Source: a virus | Virus record (IMG/VR): IMGVR_UViG_3300047557_002430 | Location: 23,089 to 87,088 of that record | Reading direction: 5' to 3' (one strand) | Length of the DNA: 64,000 bases | Shown: positions 16,640 through 24,484 of the stretch, piece after piece | How the letters are laid out: each line of letters opens with the position of its first letter | How positions within the stretch are numbered: the stretch's first letter is position 1 | The notes under the pieces: model-generated | Told to the model about the DNA's origin: nothing | The model's input: the letters and a program-made list of their open reading frames with translations, nothing else | Databases searched by the model: none | Translations under genes and position numbers: made by a program

Positions 16640-17144
16640 TATTTAAAAACGCGAATTCACCAAAATATTTTTTAGCTGCTTCGTTATATGCGATAGCAGC
16701 TTTTTCTTCTGTGTCGTAACCTCCTAGGCTTATAGTTTTGTAATTTAATTTAATTCGACTATAGTATCTTCCGTCTCTTTTATCACAATATACGCCTTTA
16801 TACTTTTTTCCTTTTCTAGGTCTTTGGTTTGCTGTTTGCTGTGATCTATTAGCTAGTCGAAGTTTTCCTGTGTTCTCGTAATCATGATCTTCATGATCAA
16901 TTTCAAAATCACCTGGATCTTTATTATTTTTTAAAGCAAAGTATACTCTGTGATTTAAATAAGCTATATTATTAAGTGAGAATTCATAGTATGTTAAATT
17001 TTTTCTTTTGCATTTATTTCCTACAGGGTCTCCTATTTTTACTCTATTAGAAGGTCTTTTTGACCACCTTAGTTTTTGAGGAATAGTTTCGTCTATTTCG
17101 ATCCATTGCTTTAAAAATCCTATATCTAAGCGTTTTGGTTTCAC
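16584..17144 (-). CDS. HNH homing endonuclease with AP2 domain
   Basis: 186 residues. The HNH core is seen as LNHRVYFAL then DFEIDHEDHDYENTGKLRLANRSQQTANQ (residues about 65-108). The C-terminal AP2-type DNA-binding domain is KYKGVYCDKRDGRYYSRIKL then YDTEEKAAIAYNEAAKKYFGEFAFLN (114-165). Such free-standing enzymes cut intron- or endonuclease-less alleles to spread. The gene is AT-rich against its neighbours and inserted antisense between two virion genes. Its last 19 residues run into the 3' end of the HhH gene, so they may be recruited sequence. Confidence 0.88.
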   Translation of the reverse strand: MKPKRLDIGFLKQWIEIDETIPQKLRWSKRPSNRVKIGDPVGNKCKRKNLTYYEFSLNNIAYLNHRVYFALKNNKDPGDFEIDHEDHDYENTGKLRLANRSQQTANQRPRKGKKYKGVYCDKRDGRYYSRIKLNYKTISLGGYDTEEKAAIAYNEAAKKYFGEFAFLNIIPHTHGHPQEQNPNPRG

Positions 17145-17177
17145 GTAGACTAAAAGGTAGGGTATGGAGTCTAGAAC

Positions 17178-17798
17178 ATGGCTCAGCTAAGCACACAAGA
17201 GCTAGAGCAGATTCAGTCATATTTAGCCGGACAAGGGGTTGTTTTTCAACCAGATGTCACAGACGCTACTAAAAGAGAAGTAGTTTATGCGGCGATTAAT
17301 CAGCTTACACGTAATCCAGCAAGCGTATTTGGATACAGACTTGATGATTTTAACTTTAGCCGTGTAGCGTATCATTTAGGTTACAATATCGCTACTGTTC
17401 CTGCAGGTGACTATGCTCGCCTAATGGAAGCGTGTAATAGTATTCCTTCTGAATTTTATTACGACAAGATTGTTCAGCAGATCGAACGCTGCGAAGAAGC
17501 TGAGCGTTTGACTGAATTAGCTACTGGTCGAGCAACTAGCCGTCAGGAAACAATTCTGGGTGATGTTAGTCGCTCCATTAATATTCAGGACAAGCGTGAA
17601 ACAGCCAGGATTTGGCGTGAAAACTATTCGTACGAATGCGATCGACTGGCTCATATGTTGTATGTTCCGAATTATCGGGATCCTGTTACTGCTCGTTATC
17701 GTTTTGAACGCAGTGGTGGTGAGTTTATTCAGGCCATCCCTGGTCCGCCAGATACGTCGCGAGCGGACCGCTTGTACTTCTATGCAAACTGGCGCTAA
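17178..17798 (+). CDS. Virion protein, possible connector
   Basis: 206 residues, helical N-terminal half (STQELEQIQSYLAGQGVVFQ) and a Tyr/Arg-rich C-terminus (IWRENYSYECDRLAHMLYVP). Not recognised. Size and place after the capsid genes would fit a head-completion or tail adaptor protein. The homing endonuclease upstream separates it from the HhH gene, which probably was its direct neighbour before the insertion. Confidence 0.6.
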   Translation: MAQLSTQELEQIQSYLAGQGVVFQPDVTDATKREVVYAAINQLTRNPASVFGYRLDDFNFSRVAYHLGYNIATVPAGDYARLMEACNSIPSEFYYDKIVQQIERCEEAERLTELATGRATSRQETILGDVSRSINIQDKRETARIWRENYSYECDRLAHMLYVPNYRDPVTARYRFERSGGEFIQAIPGPPDTSRADRLYFYANWR

Positions 17799-17828
17799 CA
17801 TACATTTAGTTATTCCGTAAGGTTATAC

Positions 17829-19370
17829 ATGGCTCCACGGATAGACGCAAATCTTTTGCGGAGGTTTGCGGAGAGTGCTCTCTCTGCGCTGGGGGATACA
17901 GGTGAGCAGATGCTGCGCCAAGCGGGATATTCGATTCCGGATGTAACGGGCGCAACCTTACGGAAAGCTGCGCAAAAACCTGCAGGAATTTTCAAAGCCC
18001 CCGTGGCTGAAGCAGGTGAGCGAGCTGTACAAGGCACATATCGCTTAGGTCGAGAAGCTGCGCAAAAAGCAGCTCCTAAAGCGCAAGAAGTTTTAGAACA
18101 AACTATTCGTGCGGTTGCCCCTGCGCGCCGAGCTGAACCTCCGGTTATGGGTGTGTTCACTCCCCCCGCGAGCCCCGCTGTTCGTTCCGTTGTAGAAGCT
18201 GCCCCTGATATTGCACGCACTCCTACCGGTGCTCCTGAGGCTCCTGTCCCTTTGGACGGACGTCAGCTCGATCTCTTTTCCGGTTTTAACCGTTTAACTT
18301 ACCCCAAAGGGACTGTTACCGCTGAAGGCACAAAGGTCGGGGGCTTAACTTATAACCCCGCAGACGTAATGCCTGAGGGCGAGTCCACGCAGTTTGTTCG
18401 TGAGCTTGCTCGTAAGTACGGAATTGACGAAGATTTAGCGCTGCAACAAATGCGCAACCCAGGCCCAAGCTTGGCTGACGAAATGTACGGACAAGAGATC
18501 CCGCGTGGTACAGGGCTCTTCTCAAGTCCGACACGATTTGGTGTATATCAAGCACGGAACTTAATTGGCAGCAAAGTAGCAGATCTTGCTCAATTAGCTC
18601 GCGAGAATCCTGATTTAGTAGCAGGGGGAGCTGCTGGTCTGGCTGGTTTAGGTTTGGGCACTTACGCTCTTACACGCCCCTCTTCTCCTGCCGCACCTGA
18701 GACCCCTGCGGAAACTCCGATGGGTCCGACCACAGAAACTGTGGATGCCGGTGGATTAATTAACGACCCGGAAGCTGCCCAAAATCGAATCCGCGCTATC
18801 CAGCAGGTTGCAGCAGCTCAAGAACCGGGCGCTCGTGCTCAGTTAGAGACTCCGACTTATCGAGGTGCTGACGGCCAGACCGTCATTGTCACCCGTGGCG
18901 AGAATGAAGCGCTGCGTTCAGCTAAGCAGCAGTACGCTAAACCTTCTCAGGGTCAGGAAGCGTTACAGAAGTATTACCGTCAGCGTCAGGCTTACGCTAC
19001 ATACCCTCAGTATCGCGAAGAAGTTATTTCTGAGCTTACTAAGCGTAATGTCTTAGATACTCCTGAACTCGTCACCTGGGCTAAGTCCAATCCGACTTTG
19101 GCCTACGAGTTGTTACGAAAAGCTACTGGATCTACCACATTACCTAGTCAGCAATCTGCTCAAGTTAAGCAGACTGTTATTGGTACTCCTATGGGTACTA
19201 ACACAACCAATAATGCTGTAGGTAACGCCACTGCTGCTGGTTTAAACGCCGCTACAGGGACTCAGGCAGCGTCTGAGCTTACGGATGCTACAAGGCCACA
19301 GGTTTATGAGCAGATTCAGCCGTTAGATCCTCGCTTGATCTATGGTTCCTCTTTAAACCTCTTACGTTAA
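17829..19370 (+). CDS. Large Ala/Pro-rich virion protein
   Basis: 513 residues. Helical N-terminus (RRFAESALSALGDTGEQMLRQAG), Ala/Pro/Lys linker to about residue 140, and a hydrophobic Ala/Gly/Leu segment at about 260-280 (LVAGGAAGLAGLGLGTYAL) that could span a membrane. Gln-rich helices follow. This layout resembles internal or ejection proteins of short-tailed phages, but no family is recognised. Confidence 0.6.
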   Translation: MAPRIDANLLRRFAESALSALGDTGEQMLRQAGYSIPDVTGATLRKAAQKPAGIFKAPVAEAGERAVQGTYRLGREAAQKAAPKAQEVLEQTIRAVAPARRAEPPVMGVFTPPASPAVRSVVEAAPDIARTPTGAPEAPVPLDGRQLDLFSGFNRLTYPKGTVTAEGTKVGGLTYNPADVMPEGESTQFVRELARKYGIDEDLALQQMRNPGPSLADEMYGQEIPRGTGLFSSPTRFGVYQARNLIGSKVADLAQLARENPDLVAGGAAGLAGLGLGTYALTRPSSPAAPETPAETPMGPTTETVDAGGLINDPEAAQNRIRAIQQVAAAQEPGARAQLETPTYRGADGQTVIVTRGENEALRSAKQQYAKPSQGQEALQKYYRQRQAYATYPQYREEVISELTKRNVLDTPELVTWAKSNPTLAYELLRKATGSTTLPSQQSAQVKQTVIGTPMGTNTTNNAVGNATAAGLNAATGTQAASELTDATRPQVYEQIQPLDPRLIYGSSLNLLR

Positions 19371-19384
19371 ACTTAATAAAAACG

Positions 19385-19696
19385 ATGAACTCTTTTCCTG
19401 ACTATAGTTTCGTCTTCAATCCCAGTCCCTCGGCAGCTCCTGCTACCAAACCAGGGACTGATTGGACGGCAATTGGTTTAGGTGCCCAAGATTTTCTTAC
19501 AGGAATTGGGGATGTTGTTCGGGCTGTTCGTGGCGTGCCCGAATCACCTTATCGTGTCGCCGGTTCGCGTCTGCAAGAGTATCTGAAATCTCAAAAGGAG
19601 GATGACTACCTCCAGCGGTTGTTAGGCACAATCCTAAGTTCTAGGTCAAAAGAATCGTCTTCTTTTGATCCTAAAGCTGGTAAACCCGTAATTTAA
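19385..19696 (+). CDS. Hypothetical virion-region protein
   Basis: 103 residues (MNSFPDYSFVFNPSPSAAPAT). A Pro/Ala N-terminus, an amphipathic middle helix around FLTGIGDVVRAVRGVP, and a charged C-terminus with Ser run. Not recognised. Same strand, 14 bases after the large Ala/Pro-rich gene. Confidence 0.55.
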   Translation: MNSFPDYSFVFNPSPSAAPATKPGTDWTAIGLGAQDFLTGIGDVVRAVRGVPESPYRVAGSRLQEYLKSQKEDDYLQRLLGTILSSRSKESSSFDPKAGKPVI

Positions 19697-19718
19697 TCTA
19701 AAGCATTAGGTAAGCATC

Positions 19719-20273
19719 ATGGCCTCGACGAGCACTAACAAACAACCTTGCTTAATCGATCGCCCCTTTCTTAGGGGTGCTCGCGTTACATCGGCTACGC
19801 AGAAGTGCGATCCCACTAACCCAAACCTCACCGATCTAATTCAATTAGTCCGCGTGGGGGATCTTCCTTCTGAAGATGCTGCGCTTGTAGAGGACATCAC
19901 AATCGTCAGTAATGAGGATTATCCGAATAACGCTGGCGTTCGTACAGCCGATATAGGACTTTACGTGTATGCGCCTAACCAGGCGGCACCTTCAACATCG
20001 TCGGCTTTAATGGTTGGCCGTTTTGAGGTTGGCCTGAGCGGCGATACATTTGGTTATCCTCTTCCTGTTCAACTTTTTGCTGTTAATGCTCCTGTTCCCA
20101 AAGTAGGAGACACGTCCATAGTGGCTCCCATACAAGTTGGTAAGGGAGAGGGTTTGTACCTCGAAAAAGGTTACATCCTCTGTGCTGGATACATCGGTAA
20201 CGGCCCTTCATCTGTATCGGGTGGCCTTAGTTCGTCCGGTATTACAATCTGGTGTCAAGGAGGGTTCTATTGA
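19719..20273 (+). CDS. Beta-rich virion protein
   Basis: 184 residues, mainly beta-prone, with paired CLIDRPFLRGARVTS at the start and YILCAGYIGNGPSS near the end. The style is that of phage head-fibre or decoration proteins; family not recognised. Followed within 8 bases by a strong terminator that is itself covered by an antisense homing endonuclease. Confidence 0.6.
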   Translation: MASTSTNKQPCLIDRPFLRGARVTSATQKCDPTNPNLTDLIQLVRVGDLPSEDAALVEDITIVSNEDYPNNAGVRTADIGLYVYAPNQAAPSTSSALMVGRFEVGLSGDTFGYPLPVQLFAVNAPVPKVGDTSIVAPIQVGKGEGLYLEKGYILCAGYIGNGPSSVSGGLSSSGITIWCQGGFY

Positions 20274-20785
20274 TAAAGAGTGGGCTCAACATGAGCCCAT
20301 TTTTTGTTCCTTTTTATTAAAGAAATACATACTTGAGAAACACCATATTTATTAGCTAAAGATAGCTGTGTTTCGTTTGTAGTTGCGAGCAGTAGTTTTA
20401 TCTCAGCTACTTCTCTTTCAGTAAGTTTGCTTGCTCTATTTTTAGATCCAGTATTATTAGGTTGATTAAACTTTCTTTTATTTTTTTGTTGTTCTGATCT
20501 AGAAGACCATTTACAGTTTGAGGGTTCGTAGTTTCCGTCATTATTTATACGATCCAAGGAATATTCTTGGGAGGGTTTTTCTCCCATATCGGTTATAAAA
20601 TTTAGAAAACCTTCTTTCTGGTATTTTTTTGTTTTATCTGGCAGCCACCGGTCACATATTGTTATTCCTCTTCCTCCGTATCTGGGATAAGCCGAATGAT
20701 TTTTTCTGTAGCAACGATCTACCATAGATTTATAAGTATTCCAGAGAGGATGCGCACACAAACATACATTTGTCATAATGTTCAC
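20267..20785 (-). CDS. HNH-like homing endonuclease with HTH tail
   Basis: 172 residues. It has the phage motif set WNTYKSMVDRCY, YPRYGGRGITICDRW, FITDMGEKP, then SLDRINNDGNYEPSNCKW with trailing Gln/Asn. This is an HNH/His-Me-finger-type nuclease pattern. The last 50 residues (KLTEREVAEIKLLL, LANKYGVSQVCISLI) form a resolvase-like helix-turn-helix. AT-rich and antisense to the virion genes, so a mobile insertion. It abuts the terminator of the upstream gene. Confidence 0.82.
   Translation of the reverse strand: MNIMTNVCLCAHPLWNTYKSMVDRCYRKNHSAYPRYGGRGITICDRWLPDKTKKYQKEGFLNFITDMGEKPSQEYSLDRINNDGNYEPSNCKWSSRSEQQKNKRKFNQPNNTGSKNRASKLTEREVAEIKLLLATTNETQLSLANKYGVSQVCISLIKRNKKWAHVEPTLYQ
20281..20305 (+). 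terminator. Rho-independent terminator
   Basis: TGGGCTCA pairs with TGAGCCCA (8 bp, 3-base loop), followed by six T. On the other strand the same bases encode the last residues of the homing endonuclease, so that gene appears inserted at this terminator. Confidence 0.88.
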
Positions 20786-20806
20786 AGAAACTTATTCTAA
20801 GGTATC

Positions 20807-22339
20807 ATGGCCAGAAAAAAAGGGTCCGACAATTTTGGGTTTCGTGATTTCAAGGCATCAAAACCTGTAGAGCAACCGAAAACGATACGGGGCTCGGACA
20901 ATCGTTTAGAGTTGTCCAGCCCTTTGCCGTTTAAGCGGAGATTTCGTCCAGCTACGGGGACGAAAGATTTTAGTGTTATAAGCGAGTATGACTACGCTTC
21001 GCTCTGGGTGCGTTGGCGCCGTGGCTATGAGCTTGCGATGTACTCTCAGCAAGCTTATGACGGATTAACTTACTCTTTTAAATATTTTCCTCAGGGAAAC
21101 CCAGGAACAGGTGTCTTCGTCCCTGGTGCTTGCTTTATGTATCCCACAACGCGTTCTGACATGCGTATGTGGATGGTTGGGGTCAGACCTCGTGACTCTT
21201 TTAACTTTCTAAATTTCGGTTACTCCGTATCGTCTGTAACTAAGTACAACGAAGACACTTATGCTGTTCAATTAAATACTCGGTTTGGTGCCCCTATATC
21301 CTTCTTTACAGGAGAGGTTTTATCTAATCGATTTAATGCAGATGGATCTGAAAAACAGTACGGGTATAACAACTACACGGTCACAGCCGTGGGTTTTAAT
21401 AACGTCCCTCTAACACCTACGTTTGCCCCTATTTTTAATACACTGTTTTTATCAATAAGCAGAGATAAAAGTTGGTCTGTTGTTGACGCAACGACACTTG
21501 CTGTTCCCGCGTCTGGTCCGCCAGCTATTGGCGAGTATCTGACAACTGAAATGCGGGCACAATGCACATGCCCTGATTTCCTCAATCGTGAGAATTTAAA
21601 TTTATGGGATGTGTCTCTGCGTCAGCGGTATCCATACACGCGTGTTCAGAACATGGATCCGGGTTTTTATGACGCTGGTCCAAACCAAGCACAGCGGCTT
21701 AATAACTCCTCAGATGATCCCGGCTATGCACGGGCCTTCGGATTTATCTACTTAAACGAAATTTATAACATAGCAAGTTACTCTGAAGCTAGTTATTCAG
21801 ACCCTAACTTGTATTACTTTCAGCCCAAATGGTGTAAGCATATATACGCTGCTATGTGGGATATGCAGTTGAGATACAACCAGACGACAACGACTTCACC
21901 GTGGGTTCTTCATCAGCCGAATGATGAGCCTATGAACGAATACTACAGGGAGAAATTCGATAGAGATTTAGAGAAACAGTTTACGTTCTTGAAGCGCGAG
22001 AAAGATCTGGTGTGGTGGCAACGATATAGCCCGACAAAGGACGGTATGCCTGACCGCATCATGTTGCCTGATATGTACAACATGATGGCGAAAACATTAA
22101 ATGTTGGGGGGTTAGACAGCGCCACGCCTATGCGTCCGCAGGCGTTTGACATGTTTACGTTTGATACCTTTGATCCCTTTGCTCCTGTAAGTCCAGAAAA
22201 CCTACAGGTTTACGACGGCGGTACGTATGCGTACGGTTCCCCGGTATCAATGCCGGTTAACATACTGGACGGAACAACGTATAAAAACGGTACACAAGCT
22301 TTTGTACCTGCTTTTGCTTTAAACGGAGGAACTTATTAA
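20807..22339 (+). CDS. Large virion protein with CxC...CxH motif
   Basis: 510 residues, aromatic-rich (Tyr, Phe, Trp), likely a tail or baseplate structural protein. A CTCPDF pair at residues 253/255 and WCKHI at 343/345 make a split CxC-CxH set, as in SWIM zinc fingers but with a spacer of about 87 residues instead of a short one. This could bind a structural zinc. No full family match. The stop overlaps the next ATG (TAATG). Confidence 0.65.
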   Translation: MARKKGSDNFGFRDFKASKPVEQPKTIRGSDNRLELSSPLPFKRRFRPATGTKDFSVISEYDYASLWVRWRRGYELAMYSQQAYDGLTYSFKYFPQGNPGTGVFVPGACFMYPTTRSDMRMWMVGVRPRDSFNFLNFGYSVSSVTKYNEDTYAVQLNTRFGAPISFFTGEVLSNRFNADGSEKQYGYNNYTVTAVGFNNVPLTPTFAPIFNTLFLSISRDKSWSVVDATTLAVPASGPPAIGEYLTTEMRAQCTCPDFLNRENLNLWDVSLRQRYPYTRVQNMDPGFYDAGPNQAQRLNNSSDDPGYARAFGFIYLNEIYNIASYSEASYSDPNLYYFQPKWCKHIYAAMWDMQLRYNQTTTTSPWVLHQPNDEPMNEYYREKFDRDLEKQFTFLKREKDLVWWQRYSPTKDGMPDRIMLPDMYNMMAKTLNVGGLDSATPMRPQAFDMFTFDTFDPFAPVSPENLQVYDGGTYAYGSPVSMPVNILDGTTYKNGTQAFVPAFALNGGTY

Positions 22340-22914
22340 TGACATCAACCCCTGTTGTCTTTCTCTTAAAAAGATCTGGTCTCTCCTCAGACCGTCCTAG
22401 CGGCGTTATTCTGCAGGGAGGCGAGCCTGCGCTTTGTTTTGGTGCTGCAGACCCAGGACTTTACTTTGAAGATTCTGCGGGTTCTGTTCGCAAAATAGGT
22501 CCGGCTCATTACGGAACGACGGCGCCTAACTCTTCTCCGCAGGGATTAGCGGGAAACTCTACCGGTGAGTTATGGACCGATAGCTCAACTTCAGAGTATT
22601 ACTTAAAAGTTTGGACAGGATCAGCGTGGCAGAAAGTAGGGGCTGCGTTTTCCGACTCCGCCACCATAGCTACCTCGGCTGCTACTGCGGGTTCCGCTGT
22701 ATTAGCGTCTGGCGCTGTTTTGGCGTCCGGAGCTATTTTGGCCTCCGGAGCAATCCTTGCGTCAGGTGCTATTAAATGCGCAGACATTGGAGTGAGTGGA
22801 TTACCCGCCCCCAGCAGCTATGCTTCCGGGTCGCTCTTCTACCAAATACAGCCTTCAGGATCCTTTGGTGCGGGACTGTTTGTTAGGGCCTCAAATACTT
22901 GGCTTCAGGCCTGA
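22339..22914 (+). CDS. Tail-fibre-like protein with hexapeptide repeats
   Basis: 191 residues. The N-terminus (GEPALCFGAADPGLYFEDSAG) and the GELWTDSSTSEYYLKVWTGSAWQKVG module (residues about 75-100) are typical of phage tail/adhesin proteins. Residues 122-145 are four tandem LASGA(V/I) units. A purine-rich GGAGGA just before the ATG serves as ribosome-binding site. Likely a tail or fibre subunit. Confidence 0.65.
   Translation: MTSTPVVFLLKRSGLSSDRPSGVILQGGEPALCFGAADPGLYFEDSAGSVRKIGPAHYGTTAPNSSPQGLAGNSTGELWTDSSTSEYYLKVWTGSAWQKVGAAFSDSATIATSAATAGSAVLASGAVLASGAILASGAILASGAIKCADIGVSGLPAPSSYASGSLFYQIQPSGSFGAGLFVRASNTWLQA
22702..22773 (+). repeat. Four 18-base repeats encoding LASGA(I/V)
   Basis: Four consecutive imperfect 18-base units within the fibre gene, each coding Leu-Ala-Ser-Gly-Ala-Ile/Val. 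Codons differ between copies, so selection is on protein rather than recent slippage. Related LASGNA units occur at 33.2 and 35.7 kb. Confidence 0.8.
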
Positions 22915-23444
22915 TCGCGCAGCGTGGCCTTTAAAAACCACGCGGCTTTGAACATCATTTTGACAAGATCCGCCATGTAGTTTTCTACATCGGGTGCTTG
23001 TGCTTCGCGAGCGAGAACGCCGGTTTCCTTCGCCATCATGCCTGCGTTCTCTAAATTCTTTACGTAGGTCGTCAACGCCTCGCGGGCGGTGTAAGATTTA
23101 ACATGTTTGAAACCTTTGTACGCTCCTGTTAAACCTCGTGCACACATAGGCATGAGGTAATCCATGGAGCGAACAAACTCAGCAACACTGTCGAATTGAT
23201 CGATGTGATCTTCGTACTGTTGTTTTAAAAACTCGTGAATAGGTAAAAACAGAGGGCCTTCAATATTTAAGTGAATGAGGTGAGCTTGTAAGTACAGTTG
23301 ATTTAAATAAGACCCAACGACTACAAGTTGATCGATAAGTTCGCCAACTGTAGCCGTCGGTTTTTGCTCCGGCGCCTCGGACTGCATAAATCCCCCAGCG
23401 TGGGGCATCTCTGCGGGTGTTTCGAAAGCGCCGGAGAGAGTCAT
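22905..23444 (-). CDS. Dps-like ferritin
   Basis: 179 residues. After a 30-residue Pro/Glu-rich extension it follows the Dps four-helix pattern: QAHLIHLNIEGPLFLPIHEFL (residues 53-73), then HIDQFDSVAEFVRSMDYLMP. Dps dodecamers oxidise and store iron and can shield DNA from peroxide. By alignment with E. coli Dps, His58, His70, Asp85 and Glu89 match ferroxidase ligands, but the position of Asp67 is Lys74. It lies convergent to a tail-fibre gene (10-base overlap) and 1 base downstream of a small HTH gene. Confidence 0.75.
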   Translation of the reverse strand: MTLSGAFETPAEMPHAGGFMQSEAPEQKPTATVGELIDQLVVVGSYLNQLYLQAHLIHLNIEGPLFLPIHEFLKQQYEDHIDQFDSVAEFVRSMDYLMPMCARGLTGAYKGFKHVKSYTAREALTTYVKNLENAGMMAKETGVLAREAQAPDVENYMADLVKMMFKAAWFLKATLRDQA

Positions 23445-23445
23445 A

Positions 23446-23742
23446 TCAGAATTGGCAGGCCGAAGGCGCCGCCACGGTTTCTTCAGCCTCTACTTTAGCG
23501 GTAGAAGAACTTTGAAGATACTCTTCGAGTGCTGTTTTATTCACTCGGTACAGCGATTTAGCACCGTTGGGCTGGAGGTTAACGTAAACGGATTTAGGCC
23601 AACCGCCAGGCTGATTAGCCTCCGACAGAGCAATACGCTTACGAACAAAACCGGAGCTGCAGTTTAAAAGCTCAGCAGTTTCTGCAATGGTCAGGAGTGT
23701 CTTACCGTCCGGCATTGTATATGCGGAGAAAAAGCAACGCAT
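23446..23742 (-). CDS. Small HTH (excisionase-like) DNA-binding protein
   Basis: 98 residues (or 89 from the ATG at 23715, which starts MPDGKTLLTIAETAELLNCS). The core TIAETAELLNCSSGFVRKRI is a MerR/excisionase-type winged helix; a Lys-Ser wing and acidic tail follow. It is 1 base upstream of the Dps-like gene on the same strand and probably cotranscribed. A palindrome CTGTGCACAG lies about 20 bases upstream, a possible self-operator. Confidence 0.65.
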   Translation of the reverse strand: MRCFFSAYTMPDGKTLLTIAETAELLNCSSGFVRKRIALSEANQPGGWPKSVYVNLQPNGAKSLYRVNKTALEEYLQSSSTAKVEAEETVAAPSACQF

Positions 23743-23762
23743 TTATATTAGCTCTATTTGTT

Positions 23763-23772
23763 CTGTGCACAG
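23763..23772. promoter_or_regulatory. Palindrome in divergent intergenic region
   Basis: CTGTGCACAG is a perfect 10-base palindrome in the 100-base gap between the minus-strand HTH gene and the + strand gene at 23843. Candidate operator for the HTH protein; no experimental basis. Confidence 0.3.
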
Positions 23773-23842
23773 CGGGACTTGTGCGACTAAAGGAGTTCTT
23801 AAGATTTGTTTGAGCTAGCATGAATTCACAAAGGTAAGACTC

Positions 23843-24091
23843 ATGACGATCCGGCTCGCTGGTGAAATTTTTAAAGGATACAACGTCCCTAAGCGAGATG
23901 TTCAAGGCGGAAAAGAGTTCGCCGTGGCGGCTAAGGAGGGAGATCAGGTTCGTTTAGTGCGGTTCGGAGACCCCAATATGGAAAATAAGAGCGACGATCC
24001 TAAACGACGTGCTGCATTTCGCTCTAGGCACAGTTGTGACGAGAAAAAGAGTAAGTTAACACCAGGCTACTGGAGTTGCAAATCATGGTAG
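23843..24091 (+). CDS. Conserved phage protein with Cys-containing C-terminus
   Basis: 82 residues. The segment VRFGDPNMENKSDDPKRRAAFRSRHSCDEKKS followed by PGYWSCKSW looks like a small family common in marine phage contigs, often near capsid or protease genes. The two Cys and His could bind metal. Function unknown. Preceded by AAAGGTAAG as ribosome-binding site. Confidence 0.7.
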   Translation: MTIRLAGEIFKGYNVPKRDVQGGKEFAVAAKEGDQVRLVRFGDPNMENKSDDPKRRAAFRSRHSCDEKKSKLTPGYWSCKSW

Positions 24092-24093
24092 TA

Positions 24094-24099
24094 TATAAC
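24094..24099 (+). promoter_or_regulatory. Candidate late-type -10 box
   Basis: TATAAC within TATATAACTATTAAG, 78 bases upstream of the NblA-like gene at 24177. It would give that gene a longer leader than other genes with this box. Confidence 0.25.
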
Positions 24100-24176
24100 T
24101 ATTAAGTAATTCTGTGTTCCGCCTTAGTTTGTTTGTTTTCTGCTAGAGCTAGACTTGAATTAGCTGGCTTAGGAAC

Positions 24177-24428
24177 ATGGCTTCGCGTAAGTCTGATGAG
24201 TCTCAGAATATAAACTGTCAGCTTACACTTGAAGACGAGTTTGTTCTGACCCGAATCAGAGCAAAGGCGTACTCTTTATCTAATAAAGATCGAGACCAGT
24301 ATTTGTGGTCTACCGTTTTCAAATTAATTTGCCGCGAACGTGCCTATAAAGCTGTTATGGCTGAAGTAGGAATAGCGATGGACACTAACATGAACCTGTT
24401 CGATGATGACCTTGAATTAGAAGAATAA
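24177..24428 (+). CDS. NblA-like protein (candidate phycobilisome degradation adaptor)
   Basis: 83 residues. Residues 15-65 follow the NblA pattern from memory: LTLEDEF at the start of helix 1, a Leu-Ser turn (YSLSNKDRDQYL), then a long helix ending CRERAYKAVMAE, matching the usual R-(E/D)-xx-Y-K. NblA is a small helix-hairpin dimer that links phycobilisomes to Clp protease in starved cyanobacteria. Some freshwater and uncultured marine cyanophages carry it. Here the N-terminus has a 14-residue extension and the C-terminus an acidic tail. It lies between a small conserved gene and the transglycosylase, among late genes. Confidence 0.5.
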   Translation: MASRKSDESQNINCQLTLEDEFVLTRIRAKAYSLSNKDRDQYLWSTVFKLICRERAYKAVMAEVGIAMDTNMNLFDDDLELEE

Positions 24429-24484
24429 ACCGCCCGCGTGGTTTTACAATAGGTAATAAGAAACGTTTAGCGGTTTTTGCTGGC

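Noticed and set aside
22599-22787. Minus-strand Ala/Pro/Asp frame over the LASGA repeats
   Set aside because: Only the antisense reading of the repeat units (APDARIAPEAK...).
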